From the NCBI GenBank assembly GCA_965228215.1, contig OZ245800.1:62001-126000 (forward strand): a stretch of 64,000 nt of DNA, read 5' to 3'. This document shows positions 37,453 through 46,585 of this stretch, in pieces. Position numbers and translations under genes: made by a program. How positions within the stretch are numbered: the first letter of the stretch is position 1; each line of letters begins with the position of its first letter. Below the pieces are notes generated by a model that was not told the origin of the DNA, ran no database searches, and worked only from the letters and a program-made list of their open reading frames with translations. The stretch comes from Maricaulis sp965228215. Lineage in GTDB: Bacteria; Pseudomonadota; Alphaproteobacteria; Caulobacterales; Maricaulaceae.

Positions 37453-38706
37453 CTACTCCGCCAGCACAGCCTCGAACCAGGTGCGCGCGCCGGATCCTGC
37501 CACGGTTTCCAGTACGCCGAGCATTTGCGGCGTCGTAGCGACCTCTTCGATCATGCACCGGCGCATGAAATCGGCAAAGACCTCGCGGCCGAGATGTGCC
37601 TCCAGCCGGGCCAGGGCGAGCGGTCCCTTGCGATAGGCGACAAGATAGGGCGGTCGCGCGGTCATGCCCGGTGCCCAGATCGCAGGCAGATCGCCGTCAT
37701 GTCCGGCAAGCTGGGTGCGATAGCGCTCGAGGCGCGCCTCGAATGCGTCTTCGCCATGGGCTTCGCGCATGCCCATGATGGCGACATAGTCTGCGAAACT
37801 CTCGTTCATCCAGTTCTCGATCGTCATCGGATTGCCGCGCGACCAGTAATGGCCCAGCTCGTGGCAGATGAATTGCGCCAGATCATCCGGCTCGGTCTCG
37901 GAGATATCCGTCAGCGCGATCAGCGTGGCCCGGGAATAGCCGCCACTGGAGCGCTCCGTGACCGTCACAGCAGCCTGCGGCAGCGGTCCGGCGTCGCCGG
38001 CAAGCCTGTCGAGGAAACCGGTGCAGAATTCGAGCGCGTCCGTCAGTGCCGGCAGGCCTTCGCGCGTTTCCTGGCGGGTGTCGTAGATGACATAGTCCGG
38101 TGTCTCGACCCGTTCGAAATCCGACATGAGAGTGAAGGCCACATCCAGACCCGGCCGGTCCTGCACCAGGCGGAAACCGCCCGGCCGGCGTTCCATCTGC
38201 TGGATGCCGACGCCTGACCACTCACCGTCGATGGCGATGTCGAGTTCAGCCGTCACCAGGCTGGAAAAGCGCTGGTCGAAGGGCATCCAGAAACTGTCGA
38301 CGGTCAATTCGACCTTGTCCGGATCGACCGTGTTGATGCGACTGTCCATCGGTTCGGGCAGGAGCACGCCGCCATAGCGCATCTCGATCACCCGGTCGGC
38401 ACCGTCCAGCGAAGGGGCCAGCGTGACCGTGTAGGTTCGCATCATGCCGGCGAAGCCTTCGACCCTGTCCGACGCGACTGACACCACGTCCACGCCGCCG
38501 ATCTCGGCTTCGGGGAAATTGTCACTCAGGAAAAAGCTGATCTCGTCCAGACCGTCCTCGAGGACGGTGATGCGCCAGTCCAGCGACATCGCCGCATGTT
38601 CGGGAACAATCGTCATTCCGCCGGCATAATGGAGCCGGGCCTCCTGGGCCGCAGCTGTTCCGGCCAGGGCCAGGCTCGCGCCGGCAACAAGAATGGATCT
38701 GATCAT
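37453..38706 (-). CDS. Secreted gluzincin-type (M1-like) metallopeptidase
   Basis: A 417-residue protein with a signal peptide (cleavage near AAAQE, residue 20). The N-terminal beta region (25-200) resembles the M1 aminopeptidase N-domain. The zinc motif HELGH is at 282-286 with third ligand Glu302 in WMNESFADY; the spacing HExxH-x15-E is three residues shorter than the x18 of classical M1 enzymes. A peptidase exported to the periplasm or beyond is likely. The substrate is unknown. Confidence 0.75.
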   Translation of the reverse strand: MIRSILVAGASLALAGTAAAQEARLHYAGGMTIVPEHAAMSLDWRITVLEDGLDEISFFLSDNFPEAEIGGVDVVSVASDRVEGFAGMMRTYTVTLAPSLDGADRVIEMRYGGVLLPEPMDSRINTVDPDKVELTVDSFWMPFDQRFSSLVTAELDIAIDGEWSGVGIQQMERRPGGFRLVQDRPGLDVAFTLMSDFERVETPDYVIYDTRQETREGLPALTDALEFCTGFLDRLAGDAGPLPQAAVTVTERSSGGYSRATLIALTDISETEPDDLAQFICHELGHYWSRGNPMTIENWMNESFADYVAIMGMREAHGEDAFEARLERYRTQLAGHDGDLPAIWAPGMTARPPYLVAYRKGPLALARLEAHLGREVFADFMRRCMIEEVATTPQMLGVLETVAGSGARTWFEAVLAE

Positions 38707-38767
38707 GGTCTCCCCGCTTTCAGCCTTTTGACCTGTGATGCAGGCCGGACTGAATTCGGATGCAGGC

Positions 38768-39118
38768 TCAGACCGTGCAGGTGAAACTGTCGCCGCAGAC
38801 CGTCATCAGGACCGCGATCCAGGCGAACAGTCCGATCAGCCAGACCAGCGGCAGCACGATCATCCATTTCAGGCCCGAAGCGCGATTGCCCATGAAGACC
38901 CGTACCCAGCCCACGACGAGGCCCAGCAAAGCCGCCAGCGGACCGGCGGACGAATAGAGCGCGAAGCCCACCACGCCGGGTTCGTCGATCGATCCGGGCG
39001 CGTCGAACATCATCACCGCAGGCATCCACAGGAAACTGGTCGCAACGCCAAAGGCCGCGACCACGACACTGGTCAGCGGCAGCCAGAAAAACATCGGCCG
39101 TTTCGGTTGTTCGCTCAT
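38768..39118 (-). CDS. Small membrane protein of unknown function
   Basis: A 116-residue protein with about three helices and two cysteines near the C-terminus (TVCGDSFTCTV). Start MSEQPKRPMFFW at 39118. It lies 61 bp upstream of the gluzincin gene on the same strand and may share its transcript. Confidence 0.55.
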   Translation of the reverse strand: MSEQPKRPMFFWLPLTSVVVAAFGVATSFLWMPAVMMFDAPGSIDEPGVVGFALYSSAGPLAALLGLVVGWVRVFMGNRASGLKWMIVLPLVWLIGLFAWIAVLMTVCGDSFTCTV

Positions 39119-39207
39119 TTCGATTTCAGCATCACCGAGACGCATCTCCCCGCTTCACGCCCGCCGGAAACACCCTAAACTGCGCCCCAAGCTGACGAGA
39201 TTCTGCC

Positions 39208-39996
39208 ATGACCCTGACCCTTGCCTCCTGGAACGTCAATTCCGTCAAGGCCCGCCTGCCCAATGTGCTCGACTGGTTGCGCGAGGCGAAACCGGACGTG
39301 GTCTGCCTGCAGGAAATCAAGACGGTGGACGAGGGTTTCCCGCGCATGGAGATCGAGGATCTCGGCTATAATGTCGAGACGCACGGCCAGAAATCCTACA
39401 ATGGCGTGGCCATCCTCTCGCGCCTGCCGATCGAGGAGGTCCGTCCTCGCCTGCCCGGTGATGAGGAAGATGAACAGGCGCGTTATCTGGAGGCCGTGAT
39501 CAGTGCCGAGACCGGTCCGGTCCGCGTCGCCTCGATCTACCTGCCCAATGGCAATCCGGCGCCCGGCCCGAAATACGACTACAAGCTCGCCTGGATGCAG
39601 CGCCTGCACCGGCATGCCGCGGAACTCCTCACCTATGAGGAACCGCTGATCCTGGCCGGCGACTACAATGTCATCCCGCGTGACAGCGATTGCTGGGATC
39701 CGGCCGTCTGGGCCGATGACGCCCTGGCACGCCCGGAGAGCCGGGCCGCATTTCGCGCCCTGAAATGGCTGGGCCTGACCGAGGCGTTCGAACAGGTCGA
39801 CAATCGCGGTCACCAATACACGTTCTACGACTATCAGGGCGGGGCCTGGCAGAAGGGCAATGGTATCCGGATCGACCATCTCCTGTGTTCGCCGCAGGCG
39901 GCCGACCGGCTGGAGAGTGTGGAAATTCACCGCAAGACACGCGGCGAACCCAAGGCGTCGGACCATATCCCGATCGTCGGCACGTTCGCGCTCTAG
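39208..39996 (+). CDS. xthA: Exodeoxyribonuclease III (AP endonuclease)
   Basis: A 262-residue EEP-fold base-excision repair enzyme that nicks at abasic sites and trims 3' ends. Catalytic blocks: ASWNVNSVKARL, VVCLQEIKT (metal Glu), LAGDYNVIP (Asp/Asn), and ASDHIPIVGTF with the Asp-His pair. Full length, no SOS box seen upstream. Confidence 0.95.
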   Translation: MTLTLASWNVNSVKARLPNVLDWLREAKPDVVCLQEIKTVDEGFPRMEIEDLGYNVETHGQKSYNGVAILSRLPIEEVRPRLPGDEEDEQARYLEAVISAETGPVRVASIYLPNGNPAPGPKYDYKLAWMQRLHRHAAELLTYEEPLILAGDYNVIPRDSDCWDPAVWADDALARPESRAAFRALKWLGLTEAFEQVDNRGHQYTFYDYQGGAWQKGNGIRIDHLLCSPQAADRLESVEIHRKTRGEPKASDHIPIVGTFAL

Positions 39997-40066
39997 GGGT
40001 CAATTTCCCTCTGGGTTCACCGTCAGGCTGTGCTAGTCTTTTGCCCGCTAACGGGGGGAGACTGCC

Positions 40067-40414
40067 ATGCGATTCCTGTCGATCGCCGCGGGACTATCAA
40101 TCCTGCTGACCCTGCCTGCCGCCACCTTGGCGCAGGACAATGCGGCTGCGGACAGCGCCACTGAATCCGTGACTGGATCCGGGACTGAATCAGACGCCGA
40201 AACGACGCAGGACACCCGCCCGCTCGCCTATGCCGAGGAAGGCATTTCGGCAGGCAACGCACTGGCCCGTTCGCGGAATTATCTCAGCCAGGCCCGGCAG
40301 ATGGCGAATGACGACATCACCGCAGATTTTGCGGATGCCCAGGACACGCCCGCCCACGCACCGCTGGATGTGGATGACGAGATCGTCCTGTCCGCCGGAC
40401 CGGACCCGGACTGA
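40067..40414 (+). CDS. Small secreted protein preceding DUF2145 (module A)
   Basis: A 115-residue protein with signal peptide (cleavage near TLAQ), an acidic Ser/Thr-rich stretch and a short helix (GNALARSRNYLSQARQMAND). Its C-terminus APLDVDDEIVLSAGPDPD resembles the tail of the small protein at 41363 (PLPVDDDVLVADHAPD), suggesting paralogy. It ends 4 bp before the DUF2145 lipoprotein gene. Confidence 0.6.
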   Translation: MRFLSIAAGLSILLTLPAATLAQDNAAADSATESVTGSGTESDAETTQDTRPLAYAEEGISAGNALARSRNYLSQARQMANDDITADFADAQDTPAHAPLDVDDEIVLSAGPDPD

Positions 40415-40418
40415 CCGC

Positions 40419-41237
40419 ATGCGCAAGACGGTGTTTCCCCTCCTGTGCGCATGCCTGGCCCTCGGACTGGCCGCCTGCACACCGACACTGCCGGGCAGCA
40501 ACGGCCAGCCGGCCGACGCCTTCACACTCGAGGAAGCGGCCGATTTCTCCAAACTGATCGAACGGGAACTAGCCGTACGCGGCGCCTATGTCGCGCTGGT
40601 CTTTCGCACCGGCAGACCGCGCGAGAACATGCCCGAGGGCATTCGCTACACACACGGTGCCTTCTGGGTCTACACACCGGTCGAGACCGCCGACGGCGAT
40701 ACGCTCTACGGTTATGCGGTCTACAATCTCTATCACGAGGCTGAGGAGACCCGGCGCTCCTTCCTGCACCAGGACTGGCCGCTCGACTTCACGCGCGGCG
40801 ACGTGGTCGGCGAGGTCGGTGTCATCGTGCCCTCTCCGGAAATGCAGCGCCGGATTCTGGATGTGATGGCGTCGGATGATTACGACGCCTTGCACCAGTC
40901 GGAATATTCACTGGTCTCCAACCCGGCTGACGGCCGGTTCCAGAACTGTACGGAATTCATGCTCGATGTGATCGCTGCCGCAGCCTGGGAGACGGCCGAC
41001 CGGGAGCGCCTGAAGGTCAATCTGGCGGAGTATTTCAATCCGGCGGAAATCGAGCTGGGCTTCTTCCAGCGCGTTTTCGGACCCATGTTCGACCCGCGTA
41101 TCCGGCTTGAAGACCAAAACGGCGCGATCGCCACCTCGACCTTCGCCGGCATCGCCGAATTCATGGAGACCTACGAGCTCGACCAGGAGGTTTTCGAGCT
41201 TACCTCTCCTTATGTCGCTGTCGGCGACGCCAGCTGA
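40419..41237 (+). CDS. DUF2145 family lipoprotein (module A)
   Basis: A 272-residue protein with a lipoprotein signal (LAAC, Cys20) and a DUF2145-type domain: IRYTHGAFWVY, VYNLYH, HQDWPLDF and QNCTEFMLDVIAAAAW. The order His (YTHGAFW) then Cys (NCTEF) resembles circularly permuted NlpC/P60-type papain-like hydrolases such as YiiX. It would act at the envelope, anchored to a membrane. It is a clear paralogue of the gene at 41734. The hydrolase role is my inference. Confidence 0.72.
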   Translation: MRKTVFPLLCACLALGLAACTPTLPGSNGQPADAFTLEEAADFSKLIERELAVRGAYVALVFRTGRPRENMPEGIRYTHGAFWVYTPVETADGDTLYGYAVYNLYHEAEETRRSFLHQDWPLDFTRGDVVGEVGVIVPSPEMQRRILDVMASDDYDALHQSEYSLVSNPADGRFQNCTEFMLDVIAAAAWETADRERLKVNLAEYFNPAEIELGFFQRVFGPMFDPRIRLEDQNGAIATSTFAGIAEFMETYELDQEVFELTSPYVAVGDAS

Positions 41238-41266
41238 TTTCACGTGATTTGAATAGCTTAGCTCAG

Positions 41267-41302
41267 GATTCAGAACGTGAATCATATTTACGAACAATGT
41301 TC
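41267..41302 (+). promoter_or_regulatory. Candidate control region of module B: two GANTC sites and a GAACA-N-TGTTC palindrome
   Basis: GATTC (41267-41271) and GAATC (41279-41283) are CcrM methylation sites 12 bp apart, lying in a 6-bp inverted repeat. An 11-bp palindrome GAACAATGTTC follows at 41292-41302, 60 bp before ATG 41363. The same GAACA-N-TGTTC core overlaps the tolC promoter. Confidence 0.45.
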
Positions 41303-41362
41303 ATTTACAATTCAACCGGTTTCTGAGAGGCTCCCGCGATCGCAACAGACATGGAGTCAGTC

Positions 41363-41734
41363 ATGCGCATCCTTCCCCCCGCCCTCCTTCTTGGCTCGGT
41401 TCTGGTCATGGCATCGCCCGCCCAGGCCCAGTCCTCCATCCCCGCCGCCGCCGAGGCATCGGGAGAAATCGTTGGTGGCTCGGTTGAGCTAACCGCCCGG
41501 CTCGCCGCGACGGGCGTTACCGTCACTACGGGCGCCGTCATCGGCGTCACCGGAACGGCCGCCGCCGTGCTCACCGGCGATGAACACGTGTTTGAGGACA
41601 GCTGGGAGCTGGCCGGCAAGGTCGCGGCCGCGCCGATGTCTGATTTCGGCCCCCTGCCCGTCGATGATGATGTTCTGGTCGCCGATCATGCACCGGACGT
41701 CCCGTTCGATGGCCGTCAGCAGGGGCAATACTGA
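41363..41734 (+). CDS. Small secreted protein preceding DUF2145 (module B)
   Basis: A 123-residue protein with signal peptide (ends SPAQAQ), an Ala/Gly/Val/Thr-rich hydrophobic segment and a tail PLPVDDDVLVADHAPD similar to that of module A. ATG 41363 is preferred over ATG 41351 because GGAG lies six bases upstream. Its stop overlaps the next start (TGATG), so translation is coupled to the second DUF2145 gene. Confidence 0.6.
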   Translation: MRILPPALLLGSVLVMASPAQAQSSIPAAAEASGEIVGGSVELTARLAATGVTVTTGAVIGVTGTAAAVLTGDEHVFEDSWELAGKVAAAPMSDFGPLPVDDDVLVADHAPDVPFDGRQQGQY

Positions 41735-42573
41735 TGCCCCGCCTTCTGACATTCATGCTCGGCCTGGCCGGACTGCTGGCCAGCTTCGCCACCCCGGCCC
41801 ACGGCGTGGCCGGCGACAATACCGGGTCCGGCAATCTGCCGCTGGTCCGCTATTCTCCCGAGGAAGCTGCCGATTTCTCCAAACAGATCGAGCGAGAACT
41901 GGCCTCGCGCGGCGCACGCGTGGCGATCGTCTTCCGCTCCGGTGAACCGCGAAATCAACTGCCCGACGGCGTGCGTTATACGCATGGCGCTTTCTGGGTG
42001 CATTCGCAGATCGAAGCCGAGGATGGACGGATGGTCCATGGTTATGCCGTGCACAATCTCTACCACGGCGATGAGGACCGCTCCCGTTCCTATCTCGCGC
42101 AGGACTGGCCCTTCGACTTTACCAGCGGTGACGCGCTGGGCGAGGCCGGCATCATCATCCCGACCCCGGAAATGCAGCGCCGGATCCTGCAACTGATGCA
42201 GGATGGCGGGTATGAGAGCCTGCACCAGGCCGAGTATTCCATCCTCTCCAACCCACATGACACGCGTTACCAGAACTGTACGGAATTCATGCTCGACGTG
42301 ATTGCCGCCGCAGCCTGGCAGACCACGGACCGGGATCAGCTGAAGGCCAATCTGGCGGCGCATTTCCGCCCGGCCAGCATCCGGCTGACGGTGCTGCAAC
42401 GCATGTTCGGCCCCTCGGTCGATGACCGCGCCCGCATGGATGACCACAACGGCGCTATCCGCACCACGACCTGGACCTCGCTGACGCAATTCATGCAGGA
42501 GCACGGCCTGGCTGAAGATGTCTACGAAGTCCGCGCCAACTTCCTGGACGCGGAAATGATCGACGCGTCCTAA
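41734..42573 (+). CDS. DUF2145 family secreted protein (module B)
   Basis: A 279-residue paralogue of the gene at 40419, with the same blocks VRYTHGAFWVH, HNLYH, AQDWPFDF and QNCTEFMLDVIAAAAW. Unlike module A it has a cleavable signal peptide (ends PAHG) and no lipobox, so it should be free in the periplasm. The two copies are therefore placed in different compartments. It overlaps the convergent DUF3137 gene by 4 bp. Confidence 0.72.
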   Translation: MPRLLTFMLGLAGLLASFATPAHGVAGDNTGSGNLPLVRYSPEEAADFSKQIERELASRGARVAIVFRSGEPRNQLPDGVRYTHGAFWVHSQIEAEDGRMVHGYAVHNLYHGDEDRSRSYLAQDWPFDFTSGDALGEAGIIIPTPEMQRRILQLMQDGGYESLHQAEYSILSNPHDTRYQNCTEFMLDVIAAAAWQTTDRDQLKANLAAHFRPASIRLTVLQRMFGPSVDDRARMDDHNGAIRTTTWTSLTQFMQEHGLAEDVYEVRANFLDAEMIDAS

Positions 42574-43598
42574 TCGCTTGCTGGCGCGCCGTCCGAGGGA
42601 TTGCGCGCCAGCATCGCTTTCACGTCATCGCGCTCGGCAGGCGGTTCGACCAGCATGTCGATGATGTCGAGGATCAGGCGGATCTCGTCGATGATGGATT
42701 TCACCCGGCCCTGGTCGGCGAGCGGTTTGTACATGCTGCCGGCCTCGAAGAGATTGCCCGTCTGGGCCGCGATCATCAGCTCGCCCTGGCCGGAATGGGC
42801 ATCGAAGGCCGCCGTGGCCGACTTGCCCTTCAGCGAAGCCTCCAGTTCCAGCAGACGTTCCATGAAGGCCGGCGTGAGCATGTAGCGCGCCAGTACCTGG
42901 TCATCGCCATAGACCTCGAAAGTCTTCTCGAAGGTGGGATCCACGAGGCCGATACGTTCCAACTTGCGGCCATTGATGCGTCGACCGAACCCGCCCAACG
43001 CGTTGAACCAGCCGGCATCGCGCGTGATCACGGTGATGCCCTCCACCTTGCGCGGGAAGTCGATGCGGATCAGCACGCCGTGGAACACCGTGACGTAATA
43101 GGTCTCGGTCCGTGTCCGTCCATTGGTGGTGACGGTCCGGGTGCGCCGCTCCTCAAGATTGGCCTCGTAGAGTTCGAAACCGCAACCGCGGACCGTGCCG
43201 GAGAAATAATCCTCGAAGGAGCGTCGATGGTGATGCGGGGCCAGGCCCAGCTCACCGAAACGCTGGAAACGCGGCGTGTTGTAGGGTTTGACCTGGTATT
43301 CCAGCCCGAACGCCCCGGCGATCCGCGTGTTGAGCTCTTCTTTAATTCGCTTGCGAAGTTTATCGACTCGGGAATGCCCGATGATCAGGGCCAGGACCGC
43401 GCCGACGCCGGCCACCGGGATCCAGGCGAAGAGCTCGTCATCAACCAGGCCCAGGATGAGAAAGACCAGGAGACCGGCCCCCAGCGCCGAGAAGGTCCAG
43501 ACCCACATATTGCGCACGGTCTGGCGACGCTCGGCCTCGAGGCTCGCCAGCCAGGGTTCGAGTTCATCCTGCCAGAGATCGTTGAACTGCTTGTCCAT
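42570..43598 (-). CDS. DUF3137 domain membrane protein
   Basis: A 342-residue protein: cytoplasmic N-terminal coiled segment, two membrane helices (about 32-52 and 58-76), then a large cytoplasmic beta-rich domain (DUF3137) with HHHRRSFEDYFSG and VYGDDQVLARYMLTP. ATG 43598 follows GAGGGGAGGG. Function unknown; lies 43 bp beyond valS on the same strand. Confidence 0.8.
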   Translation of the reverse strand: MDKQFNDLWQDELEPWLASLEAERRQTVRNMWVWTFSALGAGLLVFLILGLVDDELFAWIPVAGVGAVLALIIGHSRVDKLRKRIKEELNTRIAGAFGLEYQVKPYNTPRFQRFGELGLAPHHHRRSFEDYFSGTVRGCGFELYEANLEERRTRTVTTNGRTRTETYYVTVFHGVLIRIDFPRKVEGITVITRDAGWFNALGGFGRRINGRKLERIGLVDPTFEKTFEVYGDDQVLARYMLTPAFMERLLELEASLKGKSATAAFDAHSGQGELMIAAQTGNLFEAGSMYKPLADQGRVKSIIDEIRLILDIIDMLVEPPAERDDVKAMLARNPSDGAPASD

Positions 43599-43641
43599 AC
43601 TGATGCCCTCCCCTCCTGAAGACCTCGCTGGCGAAACAGCC

Positions 43642-46509
43642 CTATGACAAACGTTCCAGGGCCTCGGCGGTCTTGGTTTTCTGTGCGGTGTATTCGCCCA
43701 GTTTTTCGCGCTGTTCCGCCACGACTTCAGCCGGGGCATTGGCGACGAATTTTTCGTTTCCGAGTTTCTTCTCCAGACGCATGATCTCGCCGTCGAGTTT
43801 CTTGATCTCCTTGCCCAGGCGATCGCGCTCGGCATCGAAATCAATGACGCCTTCCAAAGGCAGGGCGATGGTCGCCTCGCCCAGCACGGTCTGTGCGGAC
43901 GCCGAGGGAACATCATCAGCCAGGCTGATCTCCGAGAGACGGGCGAGGCGCTGGATCAGGGCGCCATTGCGCTCGATCCGGCCCTTGGTCTCGTCGGACG
44001 CACCGACAAAGACCGAGGCCAGCTGGGCACCGGCCGGCACATTCATCTCGGCGCGCACGCGGCGGATGTCCGTGATGGCCTGGATCAACCAGTCCATTTC
44101 CGACTGGGCAGCGGCATCGTCAAGACCTTCCAGCGCAGGCCAGTCGGCCACGATCAGATGGGTGTCGCGTGTCCCGGTCTGGTTCCACAGCTCTTCGGTC
44201 ACGAAGGGCATGAAGGGGTGCAGGATCTTCAGCGCGATATCGAGCACATAGGCCGTCGTCGCGCGCGTCTCGGCCTTGGCGGCCTCGTCCTCGCCCTGCA
44301 GCAGGGGTTTGGCGAGCTCCAGATGCCAGTCGCAGAAAATATTCCAGACGAAACGATAGGCCGCAGCAGCGGCCTCGTTGAACCGGTATTCGTCGAGACC
44401 CTTGTTGACTGCCGCGATGGTCGACTGGGCTTCCGACAGGATCCACTTGTTCACTGTCGCCGTCACCGAGGACGGCTCGAAACCGGCGTCGGGCGCGCAC
44501 TCATTCATTTCGCAGAAGCGCGCGGCATTCCACAGTTTCGTGCCGAAATTGCGATAACCTTCAACACGTTGCTTGGACATGCGGATGTCGCGGCCCTGGC
44601 CGGCCTGGGCTGCGAGAGTGAAGCGCACGGCGTCGGCGCCGTATTCGTCGACGAGTTCCAGAGGGTCGATCACATTGCCCTTGGACTTGGACATTTTCTG
44701 TCCCTTCTCGTCCCGGACGAGGGCGTGAATATAGACATCCTTGAAGGGAATTTGCGGCTTGCCGTCGGCATCCTTCATGAAGTGCAGACCCTGCATCATC
44801 ATGCGGGCGACCCAGAAGAAGATGATGTCGAAGGCCGTGATCAGCACGGAGGTCGGATAGAAGCGTTCGAGCTCCTTGGTATCCTCGGGCCAGCCCAGCG
44901 TGGAGAAGGGCCACAGCGCCGAGGAGAACCAGGTGTCGAGCACGTCGGGGTCGCGCTCCAACCTCACGTCATTGCCCAGCTTGGCGCGGGCCTGTTCGTA
45001 GGCAGCGTCCTCGCTCTCTGCCACGAAGACATCACCATCAGGCGAGTACCAGGCCGGAATGCGATGGCCCCACCAGAGCTGGCGTGAGACGCACCAGGGC
45101 TGGATATTGCGCATCCATTCGAAATACGTCTTTTCCCAGGTCTTGGGATGGAAGGTCGTGCGGCCATCCTCGACGGCGGCGATGGCTTCCTTGGCCAGCT
45201 CACCGGCATTGGCGAACCACTGATCCGTCAGCATGGGCTCGATGACCACGTGGGACCGGTCGCCGAAAGGCTGCTGGATCTTCTTCTTTTCCACCAGCGG
45301 GATCGGCTGGGTCGGTTCCTCATCGCCCTCCTTGGCGTCCGGCGTGATCATCACGGCCAGGCCTTCGGCCGAGATGTCGGCGATGATTTTCTCGCGTGCC
45401 TCGAAGCGATCCAGACCGCGATAATCCTCCGGCACGAGATTGATGGCATCGACCTCGGCCTCGGAGGGAAGATCCCCGCCTCGCGCAATCGCCATGGCCT
45501 GCTGCGCGCACTCGGCATAGGGCGCACCGTCGGCGCGCATCGCGGCCTGGGTGTCCATCAGACGATAGAGCGGGATGTTGTTTCGGCGGGCGACTTCGTA
45601 ATCGTTGAAGTCGTGCGCACCGGTGATCTTCACGGCACCGGAGCCGAAATCCATGTCCGGATATTCATCGGTGATGATCGGGATCAAGCGGCGATGCTCC
45701 TTCGGACCGACCGGGATCTCGCACAGCTCACCGACGATGGGCGCGTACCGCTCATCATCCGGGTGCACGGCCACGGCGCCATCGCCCAGCATGGTTTCCG
45801 GGCGTGTGGTAGCGATCGAGATGTAGTCGCGCTCTTCAGTGAGCACGACATTCCCGTCCGCATCCTTCTCGACATAGGTATAGGTCTTGCCGCCGGCCAA
45901 CGGGTATTTGAAGTGCCACATATGGCCGTCGACCTCGATATTCTCGACTTCGAGGTCGGAGATCGCGGTCTCGAATTTCGGGTCCCAGTTCACCAGACGC
46001 TTGCCGCGATACATCAGGCCCTGATTGTAGAGCTCGACGAAGACTTGTCGCACAGCTTCGGACAGGCCGTCATCCAGGGTGAAGCGTTCGCGCGACCAGT
46101 CGCAGCTGGCACCGAGGCGGCGCAGCTGGGTCATGATCTGACCGCCGCTTTCTTCCTTCCACTCCCAGACGCGGTTCACGAAGGCCTCGCGGCCCATCTC
46201 GCGGCGCCCCGGTTCCTGTTTCTCGGCCAGCTGACGTTCGACGACCATCTGGGTCGCGATGCCGGCATGGTCGGTGCCCGGCTGCCAGAGCACGCTGTCG
46301 CCCAGCATGCGCTTGTAGCGGCTGAGCACGTCCTGGAGCGTGTTGTTGAGCGCGTGGCCGATATGCAGGCGGCCCGTCACATTGGGCGGCGGGATGACTA
46401 TGCAGAAAGGTTTCGCGTCGGGATCATCCTTGGGCTGGAAGGCACCGGAGGCTTCCCAGGCGTTGTAGATCCGCGTTTCGGCTTCGGCTGGATTGAAAGT
46501 CTTTTCCAT
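43642..46509 (-). CDS. valS: Valyl-tRNA synthetase
   Basis: A 955-residue class I synthetase. HIGH motif in GRLHIGHALNN, editing domain with TTRPETMLGD, KMSKS loop in GQKMSKSKGNVIDP, and a C-terminal coiled coil that binds the tRNA. ATG 46509 or 46512 are adjacent candidates. It lies downstream of popZ with a hairpin in the 76-bp gap, an arrangement known from other dimorphic alphaproteobacteria. Confidence 0.97.
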   Translation of the reverse strand: MEKTFNPAEAETRIYNAWEASGAFQPKDDPDAKPFCIVIPPPNVTGRLHIGHALNNTLQDVLSRYKRMLGDSVLWQPGTDHAGIATQMVVERQLAEKQEPGRREMGREAFVNRVWEWKEESGGQIMTQLRRLGASCDWSRERFTLDDGLSEAVRQVFVELYNQGLMYRGKRLVNWDPKFETAISDLEVENIEVDGHMWHFKYPLAGGKTYTYVEKDADGNVVLTEERDYISIATTRPETMLGDGAVAVHPDDERYAPIVGELCEIPVGPKEHRRLIPIITDEYPDMDFGSGAVKITGAHDFNDYEVARRNNIPLYRLMDTQAAMRADGAPYAECAQQAMAIARGGDLPSEAEVDAINLVPEDYRGLDRFEAREKIIADISAEGLAVMITPDAKEGDEEPTQPIPLVEKKKIQQPFGDRSHVVIEPMLTDQWFANAGELAKEAIAAVEDGRTTFHPKTWEKTYFEWMRNIQPWCVSRQLWWGHRIPAWYSPDGDVFVAESEDAAYEQARAKLGNDVRLERDPDVLDTWFSSALWPFSTLGWPEDTKELERFYPTSVLITAFDIIFFWVARMMMQGLHFMKDADGKPQIPFKDVYIHALVRDEKGQKMSKSKGNVIDPLELVDEYGADAVRFTLAAQAGQGRDIRMSKQRVEGYRNFGTKLWNAARFCEMNECAPDAGFEPSSVTATVNKWILSEAQSTIAAVNKGLDEYRFNEAAAAAYRFVWNIFCDWHLELAKPLLQGEDEAAKAETRATTAYVLDIALKILHPFMPFVTEELWNQTGTRDTHLIVADWPALEGLDDAAAQSEMDWLIQAITDIRRVRAEMNVPAGAQLASVFVGASDETKGRIERNGALIQRLARLSEISLADDVPSASAQTVLGEATIALPLEGVIDFDAERDRLGKEIKKLDGEIMRLEKKLGNEKFVANAPAEVVAEQREKLGEYTAQKTKTAEALERLS

Positions 46510-46528
46510 CATGATCCGCGCATAAGTA

Positions 46529-46558
46529 AAGGGCACCGACTGTTCCGTCGATGCCCTT
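46529..46558 (-). terminator. Hairpin between popZ and valS
   Basis: A 7-bp stem (AAGGGCA / TGCCCTT) extended by a 4-bp inner stem and a 6-nt loop, followed on the minus strand by TTTACTT. It may be a weak popZ terminator or a valS leader hairpin, since valS starts 20 bp later. Confidence 0.45.
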
Positions 46559-46585
46559 AAATGATTTCAGAGGTGGACGAAACAG

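Noticed and set aside
45148..46560. A 470-residue plus-strand open frame opposite valS
   Set aside because: Antisense shadow of the valS catalytic domain; valS is unmistakable on the other strand.
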